Shown here in pieces: positions 28,122-37,873 of a stretch of DNA of 64,000 nt; positions within the stretch are counted from its first letter, which is position 1, and every line of letters begins with the position of its first letter. The stretch is taken from positions 744,001 through 808,000 of the forward strand of contig AP023240.1 in the NCBI GenBank assembly GCA_016592635.1, in the 5' to 3' direction. A program made the translations under genes and the position numbers. The notes under the pieces are model-generated. The model saw nothing but the letters and a program-made list of their open reading frames with translations. It was not told the origin of the DNA and searched no databases. The stretch comes from Methyloprofundus sp. (GTDB taxonomy: Bacteria > Pseudomonadota > Gammaproteobacteria > Methylococcales > Methylomonadaceae).

Positions 28122-29324
28122 ATGTCTTGGAATGAGCCAGGCGGTGATAAGAATAAAGACCCTTGGAGTGGTCGCAACGAGGAAAATGGGCCTCCTGATT
28201 TAGATGAGGCGATTCGTTCGCTACAGGATAAATTAGGCGGCATTTTTGGGGGAGGCAAAGGCGGCAAAGGTGGTGATAACGAGCCTTCTGCGCCTTCGCT
28301 AAAAGGACTCGGGTTTCTGGCACTTGGTGCTATTGCTTTATGGGGCGCTAGTGGCTTCTATATTGTCGATGAGGGAAATCGTGGTGTTGAGCTGCGTTTC
28401 GGCGAATATGTTGCAACCACACAGCCAGGGTTGAATTGGAAACTACCTTCACCTATTGAAAAAGTGGAAATTGTTAATATTGCAAAACAACGCTTTTTAG
28501 AAGTGGGTTACCGATCAGGTGGTGGCCGTCAGCGTGGTATGGGCTCTGTTGCTAAAGAAGCCTTAATGTTGACCAAAGATGAAAATATCGTTGATGTGCG
28601 CTTGGCGGTACAGTATCAAGTCAATGATGCTAAAAAGTATTTGTTCAATATCATGAATCAAACGGCAACCTTGAAACAGGTAACTGAAAGTGTTGAGCGT
28701 GGTGTGGTGGGGGGAAGTACTATGGATTTTGTATTAACTGAAGGCCGTAGTCAGATCGTTGCAGATATTAAGGTAGAAATTCAGCGCGTGATGGACACTT
28801 ATGAGTCCGGTATTCTTATTACTAGCGTTAACTTGCAAGATGCACAGCCACCAGAGCAAGTGCAAAGTGCTTTTGAAGATGCCATTAAAGCCCGAGAAGA
28901 TAAACAACGCTTGATTAATGAAGCGGAAACTTATGCAAATGATGTGGTTCCTAAAGCGCGTGGTGCTGCCGCTAGAATTCTTCAGGAATCTGAGGGTTAT
29001 AAGTCGCGTATTATTTCAGCTGCCGAAGGGGATGTCAGTCGTTTTTCACAGATCTTAACTGAGTATAAGAAGGCTCCTGAAGTAACCCGTAAGCGTATCT
29101 ATTTAGATACGATGGAAGAGGTTATGAGTGGTACAGATACCGTGCTAGTAGATGTGAAAGGGGGTAATAATATTATGTATTTACCTCTTGATAAGCTGGC
29201 AGCCAGATCTCAGTCAGTCAATACGCAGTCTACTCGTTATAAGTCTGCACCGACAACTAAACCTTATAATATGAATAATGTCCCACGACCTTCGGGTCGA
29301 GGCCGTACAGAGAGAGGGCGCTAA
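28122..29324 (+). CDS. hflK: FtsH protease modulator HflK
   Basis: Membrane-anchored SPFH/band-7 protein that forms the HflKC cage around FtsH. Starts at ATG 28122 (SWNEPGGDKNKDPW), giving 400 residues. A glycine-rich N-terminal stretch (GGIFGGGKGGKGGD) precedes the helix FLALGAIALWGASGFYIV, then the band-7 domain and a coiled coil (AREDKQRLINEAETYANDVV). Five codons upstream of the chosen ATG are also open but lack a ribosome site. hflC follows one base after the stop. Confidence 0.96.
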   Translation: MSWNEPGGDKNKDPWSGRNEENGPPDLDEAIRSLQDKLGGIFGGGKGGKGGDNEPSAPSLKGLGFLALGAIALWGASGFYIVDEGNRGVELRFGEYVATTQPGLNWKLPSPIEKVEIVNIAKQRFLEVGYRSGGGRQRGMGSVAKEALMLTKDENIVDVRLAVQYQVNDAKKYLFNIMNQTATLKQVTESVERGVVGGSTMDFVLTEGRSQIVADIKVEIQRVMDTYESGILITSVNLQDAQPPEQVQSAFEDAIKAREDKQRLINEAETYANDVVPKARGAAARILQESEGYKSRIISAAEGDVSRFSQILTEYKKAPEVTRKRIYLDTMEEVMSGTDTVLVDVKGGNNIMYLPLDKLAARSQSVNTQSTRYKSAPTTKPYNMNNVPRPSGRGRTERGR

Positions 29325-29325
29325 A

Positions 29326-30183
29326 ATGTCAGCAAATAAAATTTTAGTGGGCGTTGGTGCTGTATTCACTGTTTTTATGATGAGTGTTTTTACAGTAACA
29401 GAGACTGAAAAAGCCATTAAATTCAAGTTAGGGGAAATTGTCGAGGCGGATTATAAGCCAGGATTACATTTTAAATTCCCCTTTATTAATAATGTCAAAA
29501 AATTTGATGCACGTATCTTAACGTTAGATTCTTCACCTGAGCGTTTTTTGACCTCAGAAAAGAAAAATGTCATTGTTGATTCGTTTGTAAAGTGGCGAAT
29601 TGGTGATGTGAAAATATTCTACACTGCTGTTGCAGGGGATCCGTACCAAGCTAATGTACGTTTAGATCAAGTCATTAAAGATGCTTTTCGTAGTGAGTTT
29701 AGTAAGCGTGATATTAAGCAATTGGTATCAACTGATCGTAGTGCTGTACGTGAAGCCTTGATTGCCAAGACTGCTGAAGCAGCACGTACTTTAGGGATTG
29801 AAATTGTTGATGTACAAGTTAAGCGTATTGATTTACCGAGTGAAGTAAGTCATTCGGTTTATAGTCGTATGGAAGCTGAGCGTGCTCGAGTCGCGCGTGA
29901 GTTCAGATCGCAGGGGTCGGAAGCAGCGGAGAAAGTACGTGCTGATGCAGATAAGCAAAAAGAAATTATTTTAGCGAATGCGTTTCGTGATTCTGAGATC
30001 ATGAAAGGGGAAGGGGATGCGAAAGCTGCTGATATCTATGCTAAAGCATATGGAGAAAATGTTGAGTTTTATACATTTTATCGTAGTATGAATGCTTATA
30101 AGAAAACCTTCAGTCGTTCATCAAATATTATGGTGACTGAGCCGGATTCGGAATTCTTTAAATATTTTAAGAAAATGAAATAA
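29326..30183 (+). CDS. hflC: FtsH protease modulator HflC
   Basis: Second subunit of the HflKC complex, 285 residues from ATG 29326. N-terminal helix ILVGVGAVFTVFMMSVFTV, band-7 core (KPGLHFKFPFINNVKKFDAR), coiled coil rich in Ala/Glu and the conserved AYGENVEFYTFYRSMNAYKKTF near the end. Confidence 0.96.
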   Translation: MSANKILVGVGAVFTVFMMSVFTVTETEKAIKFKLGEIVEADYKPGLHFKFPFINNVKKFDARILTLDSSPERFLTSEKKNVIVDSFVKWRIGDVKIFYTAVAGDPYQANVRLDQVIKDAFRSEFSKRDIKQLVSTDRSAVREALIAKTAEAARTLGIEIVDVQVKRIDLPSEVSHSVYSRMEAERARVAREFRSQGSEAAEKVRADADKQKEIILANAFRDSEIMKGEGDAKAADIYAKAYGENVEFYTFYRSMNAYKKTFSRSSNIMVTEPDSEFFKYFKKMK

Positions 30184-30230
30184 TTTTGTAGTCTATTCAC
30201 GGGCTAGCTTAAAAGTTATTTAACAATCAA

Positions 30231-30256
30231 GCGCTCTGCTTATGCGGAGCGTTTTT
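30231..30256 (+). terminator. Terminator behind hflC
   Basis: Stem CGCTCTGC / GCGGAGCG (one wobble) around TTAT, followed by TTTTT. It separates the hfq-hflXKC transcript from hisZ. Confidence 0.8.
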
Positions 30257-30276
30257 GTGTCAATTGGATAAAAATC

Positions 30277-31470
30277 ATGTTACAAAGAGATCCTTGGTTA
30301 TTGCCTGATGGCGTAGAAGAAGTTTTACCCGATGATGCACAGCACTTAGAAACATTGCGCCGCCAGTTACTGGATGTTTTTCAATGTTGGGGATATGCAA
30401 AGGTCATCCCTCCTTTTATAGATTATTTAGATTCATTACTAACAGGTTCAGGTCACGATTTAAATTTGCAAACATTTAAACTGACTGATCAATTAAGTGG
30501 TGAAGTATTGGGTATTCGTGCGGATATGACACCACAGGTTGCCAGAATAGATGCACACACACTGAGTCATCAACAGCCATCTAGGTTATGTTACGTTGGT
30601 ACTACTCTGCATACGCGTGGTAGTGCATTGGATAAAACACGTATACCGATGCAGATTGGTGCAGAATTGTTTGGCCATGCGGGTATCGAAAGTGATACTG
30701 AGGTAGCCCAGCTTATGTTGGAAACACTGGCGATGGCAGGTCTAAAAAATGTACATCTTGATTTGGGGCATGTAGGTATTTATCGTGGCTTGGTTGCGCA
30801 AGCGGGTTTGACAACTGAGCAAGAGTTAGAATTATTTGAAGTGCTACAACGTAAGGCTAATTGTGAGCTGGCTGAGTTGTTAGAGAAATATGCTGTTGCC
30901 GATGATTTACGTGCTATCTTTCTAAGTTTACCAAAACTGAATGGTGACCAAGCCATATTGTCTGATGCTGTTGCTGTATTTGCTGCTGCGGATGCTAGTG
31001 TTAAAGCTGCTTTAGCTCAATTGTGTGAATTGGCTGATATTTTGCATGGCTACTACCCTGAGTTAACGATCAGTTTTGATTTGGCAGAATTGCGTGGATA
31101 TCACTATCACACAGGTATGGTGTTCTCTGCTTTTGTTCCGCAAGTAGGTAAAGAAATTGCGCGAGGTGGGCGCTACGATAATATTGGACAGATATTTGGC
31201 TGTGCGCGCCCTGCTACAGGGTTTAGTGCGGACTTAAAAGTATTGGCTGCACTGACTAAAAAAGAAATAGACCAAGATGATGCGGTAAAAATATTAGTAC
31301 CGTATGTTAAAGGTGATAATGACTTGGATGAAAAAGTACGTGATTTGCGTGCGAGCGGTCATATCGTGATCAAAGCATTATCTGAGCAACAAGATGATGC
31401 TCAGCAATTAGGTTGTAATCAAACATTAGAAAAAATAGATAAGAACTGGGTTCTTGTCCCATTAAATTAA
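30277..31470 (+). CDS. hisZ: ATP phosphoribosyltransferase regulatory subunit HisZ
   Basis: A 397-residue histidyl-tRNA-synthetase paralog that activates the short form of HisG in the first step of histidine synthesis. Class II synthetase-like core with GIRADMTPQVARIDAH and GGRYDNIGQIFG, but no anticodon-binding domain. It sits directly before purA with a 12-base gap, as in many gammaproteobacteria. Confidence 0.93.
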   Translation: MLQRDPWLLPDGVEEVLPDDAQHLETLRRQLLDVFQCWGYAKVIPPFIDYLDSLLTGSGHDLNLQTFKLTDQLSGEVLGIRADMTPQVARIDAHTLSHQQPSRLCYVGTTLHTRGSALDKTRIPMQIGAELFGHAGIESDTEVAQLMLETLAMAGLKNVHLDLGHVGIYRGLVAQAGLTTEQELELFEVLQRKANCELAELLEKYAVADDLRAIFLSLPKLNGDQAILSDAVAVFAAADASVKAALAQLCELADILHGYYPELTISFDLAELRGYHYHTGMVFSAFVPQVGKEIARGGRYDNIGQIFGCARPATGFSADLKVLAALTKKEIDQDDAVKILVPYVKGDNDLDEKVRDLRASGHIVIKALSEQQDDAQQLGCNQTLEKIDKNWVLVPLN

Positions 31471-32775
<1,305 letters not shown>

Positions 32776-32790
32776 ATAATAATGACTGGG

Positions 32791-32820
32791 GAGGAGTGTT
32801 AACTCCTCTCGTTGTTTTTT
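32791..32820 (+). terminator. Terminator behind purA
   Basis: Stem GAGGAGT / ACTCCTC around GTTA, then a T-rich tail ending in six T. It lies between the convergent genes purA and xylB. Confidence 0.85.
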
Positions 32821-32883
32821 GCGGCTGAGATCAAGAAAATCCCCTGTATCAACTGCGGTAGTTATTCTGTGCCAATTGTTTAA

Positions 32884-34443
32884 CTACATTAAACAAGACC
32901 TTTCCCGCTCAGCATAAACTTTTTTCATTGCTTGATAGATCGGTACTGCACTGGTATCAGCTAAAACTCGTGCAGTTTGTTGCGGCTGAGTAAATGCTTG
33001 CACAGTCTCACTCCAAGATTTACTTTCAATTGCAAAGACTGCGCGCAATGCAGCACCTAAAGCTGCACTGTTGGAAGTGGTTTGCAAAACATCAACGGGA
33101 CAGCCGAAAACGTTTGCCATAATTTGTAATATTGTTACGTTTTGTGAAGCACCACCCGTGGCACGAATGGATGTCGGTTGTAAACCTGCTGCTGTGGCAT
33201 GGTTGCTCATTGCTATCATTTGGGCTTCAATAACAGCTCGACAATTGGCATTCATATCTGTTAATCCTAGTGAAAATCGCTGCACCGCTGCATGCTCCAC
33301 TTTAGGTACTATTTCACTTTCAAACCAAGGTAACATCATTGCGCCTTGATTTCCTGGTGGTGTCGCATTGAGACAATCACTAAATTGTTCCCAAGTGAGT
33401 TGATATTGTTGGCGTATTGCCTCACGAGCAAGAGCGCCATTTTTGAAGCATAGCAAAGACATATAATCCAGCGTTGGTGCTATAAACGTATGTGCCCATG
33501 GACTCATGGTTTCTGGTAAACCCTGAAACAGTCCAAAGCAGGTGTCACTGGTTCCCAAGCTGATTGCAGTCATACCAGGCTCGATTAGTCCTAAGCCTAC
33601 CAAGCTGCTGGGGTTATCTCCACACCAAGGCAAGACTTTACAAGCTGAATTAAACCCATAACGCTGAGTAAAATATGGCGCAATATTCCCCAGTATTAAT
33701 TGTGGGTTGACAACAGGTTTTAATTTATCTTGCAGTTGCTCGCCACAACAGCTAAGTGCGGTAGGATTCCATTGTTTATTGCGAATATCCAGTAAGTTCA
33801 TCCCAGATGCATCGGTCAAATCAATACCAATATGTCTTCCTGCAAATAGGGATGCCATAAACGAGGATACCAGCAAAATGGCTGCAGTATTGGCATAAGC
33901 ATCTGGCTGTTTATCAGCAAATTTCTTGATTTGTGCGCCAGTGAAGCGTTCGACGGCAATAGACCCTGTTGCCAAGATAGTATTTGTTGCACCACCCAAT
34001 GCTGCAGTGATTGCAGTACATTGTTCAGTTGTCGAAGAGTCCATCCAGATAGGCGAAGTATTGCGTGTAAAACTATCCTGCAACTGTTCATGTAAAGGCA
34101 TTTTTGGATTGCAACTTTTTAGGCATGCATCAAAGCTAGCTCCAAGATAAACAGAGCCATGCTGCTGAGCTGCACCTGCAACAGCTATTATTTCATTCAT
34201 GGGTAGTTTATCGCTTTGCATTTTCAGTAATAGCCGATCTAATGCTTCAACCCACATCAGCGGTGGTGCATGCATAACGCCTGGCTTTGTGCTGGGCAGA
34301 AAACCATCAGTTACTGCATAAGCAGGTAATTCTAACGCATAATTTAGCGAGTGCTCATAAACCAAATGGCCAGACTCTGCATCAATCAAAATGGTGCTGA
34401 GGCTTTGGGTGCTGCTATCCAACCCTAAATAGTAACGACTCAT
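32884..34443 (-). CDS. xylB: Xylulokinase (FGGY family)
   Basis: ATP-dependent phosphorylation of D-xylulose. 519 residues, FGGY carbohydrate kinase fold: start YYLGLDSSTQSLSTILIDA, AGAAQQHGSVYL in place of the usual SGQMHG, SPIWMDSSTTEQC, GDNPSSLVGLGL with TAISLGTSDTCFG, and RATGGASQNVTILQIMANVFG. The length and the MHAPPLMWVEALDRLL loop resemble the longer, eukaryote-like xylulokinases. It lies 27 bases behind xylA on the same strand. Confidence 0.9.
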   Translation of the reverse strand: MSRYYLGLDSSTQSLSTILIDAESGHLVYEHSLNYALELPAYAVTDGFLPSTKPGVMHAPPLMWVEALDRLLLKMQSDKLPMNEIIAVAGAAQQHGSVYLGASFDACLKSCNPKMPLHEQLQDSFTRNTSPIWMDSSTTEQCTAITAALGGATNTILATGSIAVERFTGAQIKKFADKQPDAYANTAAILLVSSFMASLFAGRHIGIDLTDASGMNLLDIRNKQWNPTALSCCGEQLQDKLKPVVNPQLILGNIAPYFTQRYGFNSACKVLPWCGDNPSSLVGLGLIEPGMTAISLGTSDTCFGLFQGLPETMSPWAHTFIAPTLDYMSLLCFKNGALAREAIRQQYQLTWEQFSDCLNATPPGNQGAMMLPWFESEIVPKVEHAAVQRFSLGLTDMNANCRAVIEAQMIAMSNHATAAGLQPTSIRATGGASQNVTILQIMANVFGCPVDVLQTTSNSAALGAALRAVFAIESKSWSETVQAFTQPQQTARVLADTSAVPIYQAMKKVYAERERSCLM

Positions 34444-34470
34444 TTTATGTCCTATTTAAATAGTTATTGT

Positions 34471-35802
34471 TTATTTTATTAAGCCACCCATAACGTAACG
34501 ATTAAACAGGCTTTCACGTAATTCTTGTCGACCACTGATTTTCAAAGGTTCGCCTTGACTGATTGCCCATTGCTCAAGTTCAACCAAGCTTGCCTTACCT
34601 TGCATTATTTTTGCGCCAATACCTTGTTGGTAGCCAGCATAACGTTGTTGCAAATAGGTATCCATTTCATCATCCTGAATAATTTTATCAGCAATTAACA
34701 GCGCATGTGCCAAGGTATCCATACCACTGATATGCCCATAAAACAGGTCCAAGGTATCAAAAGAACCGCGGCGTACTTTAGCATCAAAATTAAATCCACC
34801 TGAGCGAAAGCCGCCTGCCTGTAAAATAATTAACAATGCCCAAACGCATTCATAAAGGTTTGTCGGGTATTCATCGGTATCCCAACCTAAATTTGCTCCC
34901 GCATTGGCATCGACACTACCCAGCATTCCAGCAGAAGTAGCCACCGTTAGGTCATGGGCAAAGCTATGCTTTGCCAAAGTACAATGGTTGGCCTCAATGT
35001 TGAGCAAAAAATCATCTTGCAGGTCAAACTCCCGTAGAAACCCTAGCACTGTGGCTGCATCATAATCATACTGATGAGTCATCGGCTCACCTGGTTTGGG
35101 CTCAATATACAGTGCGCCTTTAAAGCCTTGGCTACGAGCATAGTCTTTGGCCATATGCAGAAAAGCGGCCATTTGTTCACGTTCTTGTTGCATGTTGGTA
35201 TTGATCAGAGAGCAATAGCCTTCACGTCCACCCCAGAAGGTATAGCCTTGGCCACTTAATTGAATAGTAGCATCAATGGCATGCCGTACCTGAGCAGCGG
35301 CGTAGGCCATGACTAAGGGGTCAGGATTGGTCGCAGCACCATGAGTATAGCGAGGGTGTGAAAATAAATTCGCGGTGCCCCATAATAGCGAACATGCCGT
35401 TGTTTGTTGTAAAGCTTGTGCATGATCGACCATGATTTGTAAATTGGCAGCACTCTCAGCAATAGTAGCACCTTCTGGTGCAATATCCCGATCATGAAAA
35501 CACCAATATGGCACGGTTAGTTTGGCAAAAAATTCAAATGCCGCATCTAGTGTATAACGAGCACTGTCCATATCTGATCTTGCGTCTTTCCACGGACGAT
35601 CATATACGCCGCCGCCAAAAGGATCAGAGCCTGTGCCTTGCATGGTATGCCAATAAGCAACAGCAAACTTCAGGTGCTCCTTCATTGGTTTACCTGCGAC
35701 TAGACGGTCAGCATCATAGTATTTAAAAGCCAGAGGGTTGTCGGACTGTGATCCTTCATATTGAATTTTTTCCGAAACTTCGGGGAAGTATTGAGTTGTC
35801 AT
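34471..35802 (-). CDS. xylA: Xylose isomerase
   Basis: Metal-dependent aldose-ketose isomerase of the TIM-barrel type, converting D-xylose to D-xylulose. Catalytic His in YWCFHDRDIAPEG, metal ligands in YIEPKPGEPMTHQYDYDA, NIEANHCTLAKHSFAHD and the GSVDANAGANLGWDTDEYP signature. From ATG 35802 (MTTQYFPEV, behind AAGGAG) the protein has 443 residues; an earlier ATG at 35835 lacks a ribosome site. With xylB it makes a two-gene xylose catabolic operon. No transporter or regulator gene is recognisable beside it. Confidence 0.96.
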   Translation of the reverse strand: MTTQYFPEVSEKIQYEGSQSDNPLAFKYYDADRLVAGKPMKEHLKFAVAYWHTMQGTGSDPFGGGVYDRPWKDARSDMDSARYTLDAAFEFFAKLTVPYWCFHDRDIAPEGATIAESAANLQIMVDHAQALQQTTACSLLWGTANLFSHPRYTHGAATNPDPLVMAYAAAQVRHAIDATIQLSGQGYTFWGGREGYCSLINTNMQQEREQMAAFLHMAKDYARSQGFKGALYIEPKPGEPMTHQYDYDAATVLGFLREFDLQDDFLLNIEANHCTLAKHSFAHDLTVATSAGMLGSVDANAGANLGWDTDEYPTNLYECVWALLIILQAGGFRSGGFNFDAKVRRGSFDTLDLFYGHISGMDTLAHALLIADKIIQDDEMDTYLQQRYAGYQQGIGAKIMQGKASLVELEQWAISQGEPLKISGRQELRESLFNRYVMGGLIK

Positions 35803-36118
35803 GGTACTCCTTAAATTAAATTCACTACTGCACACTGTTTACTTACAGCAAAGCCTTGCCTAATTATAAAGCGTTTCTGAATGGAAGGGGGTGAGTATTG
35901 TACGAGTTTGATTACTATGCACATTTATTTTAAGGCTACTATCATGCTCTGATACTCAAGTGTTTAGTCGACTAATATTTTCTGCACTCTTTTTGTGCTA
36001 ATGATGCCTTAAGCGGTGCAGTTAGCTCTTTCTTTATAAGGTTTATTCTTATAAGGGTATTAATAAGGTTGGGTTTTATAGTGATTATTTTTATTGTTTC
36101 AGTCGTTAGTAAAAACTA

Positions 36119-36352
36119 TGCACTTTAGTGCAAGACTTTTAGTAAAACTCTCATTTATGAGGTTTTGCTTTAGTTTAAGGTTAAAAGAAAATTATGAACC
36201 TAATAAAGGTTAACAACTCATCGGTTGGATATGAAGCAGATGAGGTTATTATTCAACTATAGGTTTTGTACCATGCTTTTCTTTAGTCGGCTTTAGCCAA
36301 TAAACGACTTTCAGTCGTAAGTCAAACTATGGATCTTTTAGTCCATAGTTTG
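36119..36352. repeat. Cluster of short palindromes with TTTA-type loops
   Basis: Four hairpins lie in this otherwise gene-free stretch between xylA and the transporter pseudogene: TGCAC-TTTA-GTGCA (36119), GGC-TTTA-GCC (36289), ACGAC-TTTCA-GTCGT (36304) and an 11-base stem CAAACTATGGA / TCCATAGTTTG (36323-36352) with loop TCTTTTAG. The word ACTATG recurs beside several of them. I see no coding frame in 35803-36444. Confidence 0.6.
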
Positions 36353-36444
36353 TTGATTTTGTACTATGAAATCAATTGTTTATATTTTTTGGCATGCATC
36401 ATGCTTTAACCCTATTGTTATTAACCATTATTGGGGGAAGATGT

Positions 36445-37722
36445 ATGAGCACATAAGCATTAAACTTTTTTTCTTTTTCGGGCAGGATGAAAATCTTGCA
36501 TACCACGTGGATTGCTTTTTTTATCTCCTTTGTTGTTTGGTTTAGCCATGCACCTTTAATGTTGGTGATTGCCGACAGCTTGGGTATGAGCAAATCTGAA
36601 ATTAAGACGATCTTGATTTTAAATGTCGCCTTGACGATTCCAGCGAGAATTGTCATTGGTATTTTAGTAGATAAGTTTGGCCCTAAACGAACCTACTCTA
36701 TATTATTAGCCTTAGGTAGTTTGCCTACCTTTCTGTTCACTTTTGCGGACAGTTTTGAGCAGCTCGCTTTAGCGCGATTTTTATCGGGCTTTGTCGGTGC
36801 TGGCTTTGTTATTGGTATCCGTATGGTCGGGGAGTGGTTTCCTGCCAAGCAAGTTGGTATTGCAGAAGGCATTTATGGAGGCTGGGGTAATTTTGGCTCC
36901 GCAGCGGCAGCTATGAGTCTACCGACTTTAGCCCTCGTTTTTGGTGGTGATGACGGCTGGCGTTATGTGATTGCGGCAACGGGTGTGGTGTCTTTAATAT
37001 ATTCTGTTATTTACTTTTTCAGTGTGACGGACACGCCTAAAGGCTCTACTTATTTTAAGCCTATGTTAATGAAGAGCACTTGATGCAACCAATCGATGAG
37101 CTGCATAAATATAAATTTAAGCAGGTCGCGATTTTGGATTTAGCCTATTTGATTACTTTTGGTTCTGAATTGGCAGTGGTTTCTATGTTGCCAATGTTTT
37201 TTTATGATACTTTTCATGAGTCACAAGGTATCACCATGGTGCAAGCAGGATTTTCGGCGGCGGGTTTTGCATTTATGAACTTGATTGCACGTCCTGGTGG
37301 TGGTTGGATCAGCGATAAGTTTGGTCGTAAATTATCTTTATCTATTTTTATTATTGGCTTGGTGATTGGTTATTACTGTCTGTCATTAATTACTTCCGAG
37401 TGGCCGATTTATGCTGTCATTGCGTTAACTATGTGTTGTTCATTTTTTGTACAGGCAGGTGAGGGGGCTGTGTTTGCAATGGTACCATTGATTAAAAGAC
37501 GTATGACTGGACAAATAGCGGGTATGGTTGGTGCGTATGGTAATGTGGGGGCAGTATTATTTTTGACGGTACTTTCATTTGTTTCGCCGTCGGTCTTTTT
37601 TTATGGTGATTGCTGCGGGTGCTTTAGTTGCCTTGGTGGCAGTGCAATTTATTGAAGAGCCGCAAGGGCATATGGTAGAAGTGCAAGCAGATGGTACTGT
37701 GGAAATGATTGAATTGGCTTAA
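36445..37722 (+). pseudogene. narK: NarK-type nitrate/nitrite transporter, disrupted
   Basis: Major-facilitator transporter of the nitrate/nitrite porter family, carrying several lesions. The start ATG at 36445 (behind GGGGGAAG) is followed by TAA at codon 4; the frame continues [19 protein letters not shown]. The first half ([39 protein letters not shown]) ends at a TGA at 37081 shortly after [11 protein letters not shown], where the family has a further segment; the second half resumes in another frame ([40 protein letters not shown]). Near 37590, in a T-run, the frame shifts again and the true end reads MVEVQADGTVEMIELA, stopping at 37722. Confidence 0.85.
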
Positions 37723-37807
37723 GTCGATTTTTCTGTGAGCGTATTGAGCTAGTCTTATTTGATACAATGGTTGCAGAATCTAAAATTTGCAATTCTACAT
37801 GGGTAGG

Positions 37808-37842
37808 AGGGTTCTTTGGTCGTGACGCAGTTAAAGAACCCT
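37808..37842. promoter_or_regulatory. Hairpin between narK pseudogene and kinase gene
   Basis: Perfect 10-base arms AGGGTTCTTT / AAAGAACCCT with a 15-base loop, 31 bases before the kinase start. CTTCTTG follows instead of a T-run, so it is a weak terminator at best and may be a leader hairpin. Confidence 0.5.
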
Positions 37843-37873
37843 TCTTGTACCAATCACACGTTAAAAAATAGCT

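Noticed and set aside
36100..36440. NasT/ANTAR-type antiterminator leader before the narK pseudogene
   Set aside because: ANTAR targets are two adjacent hairpins with hexanucleotide loops holding A and G at fixed places; the loops here do not fit.
37080..37655. Separate transporter gene of 191 codons
   Set aside because: It is the second half of the narK-type transporter in a shifted frame; the true C-terminus continues in another frame to 37722, so it is part of the pseudogene.
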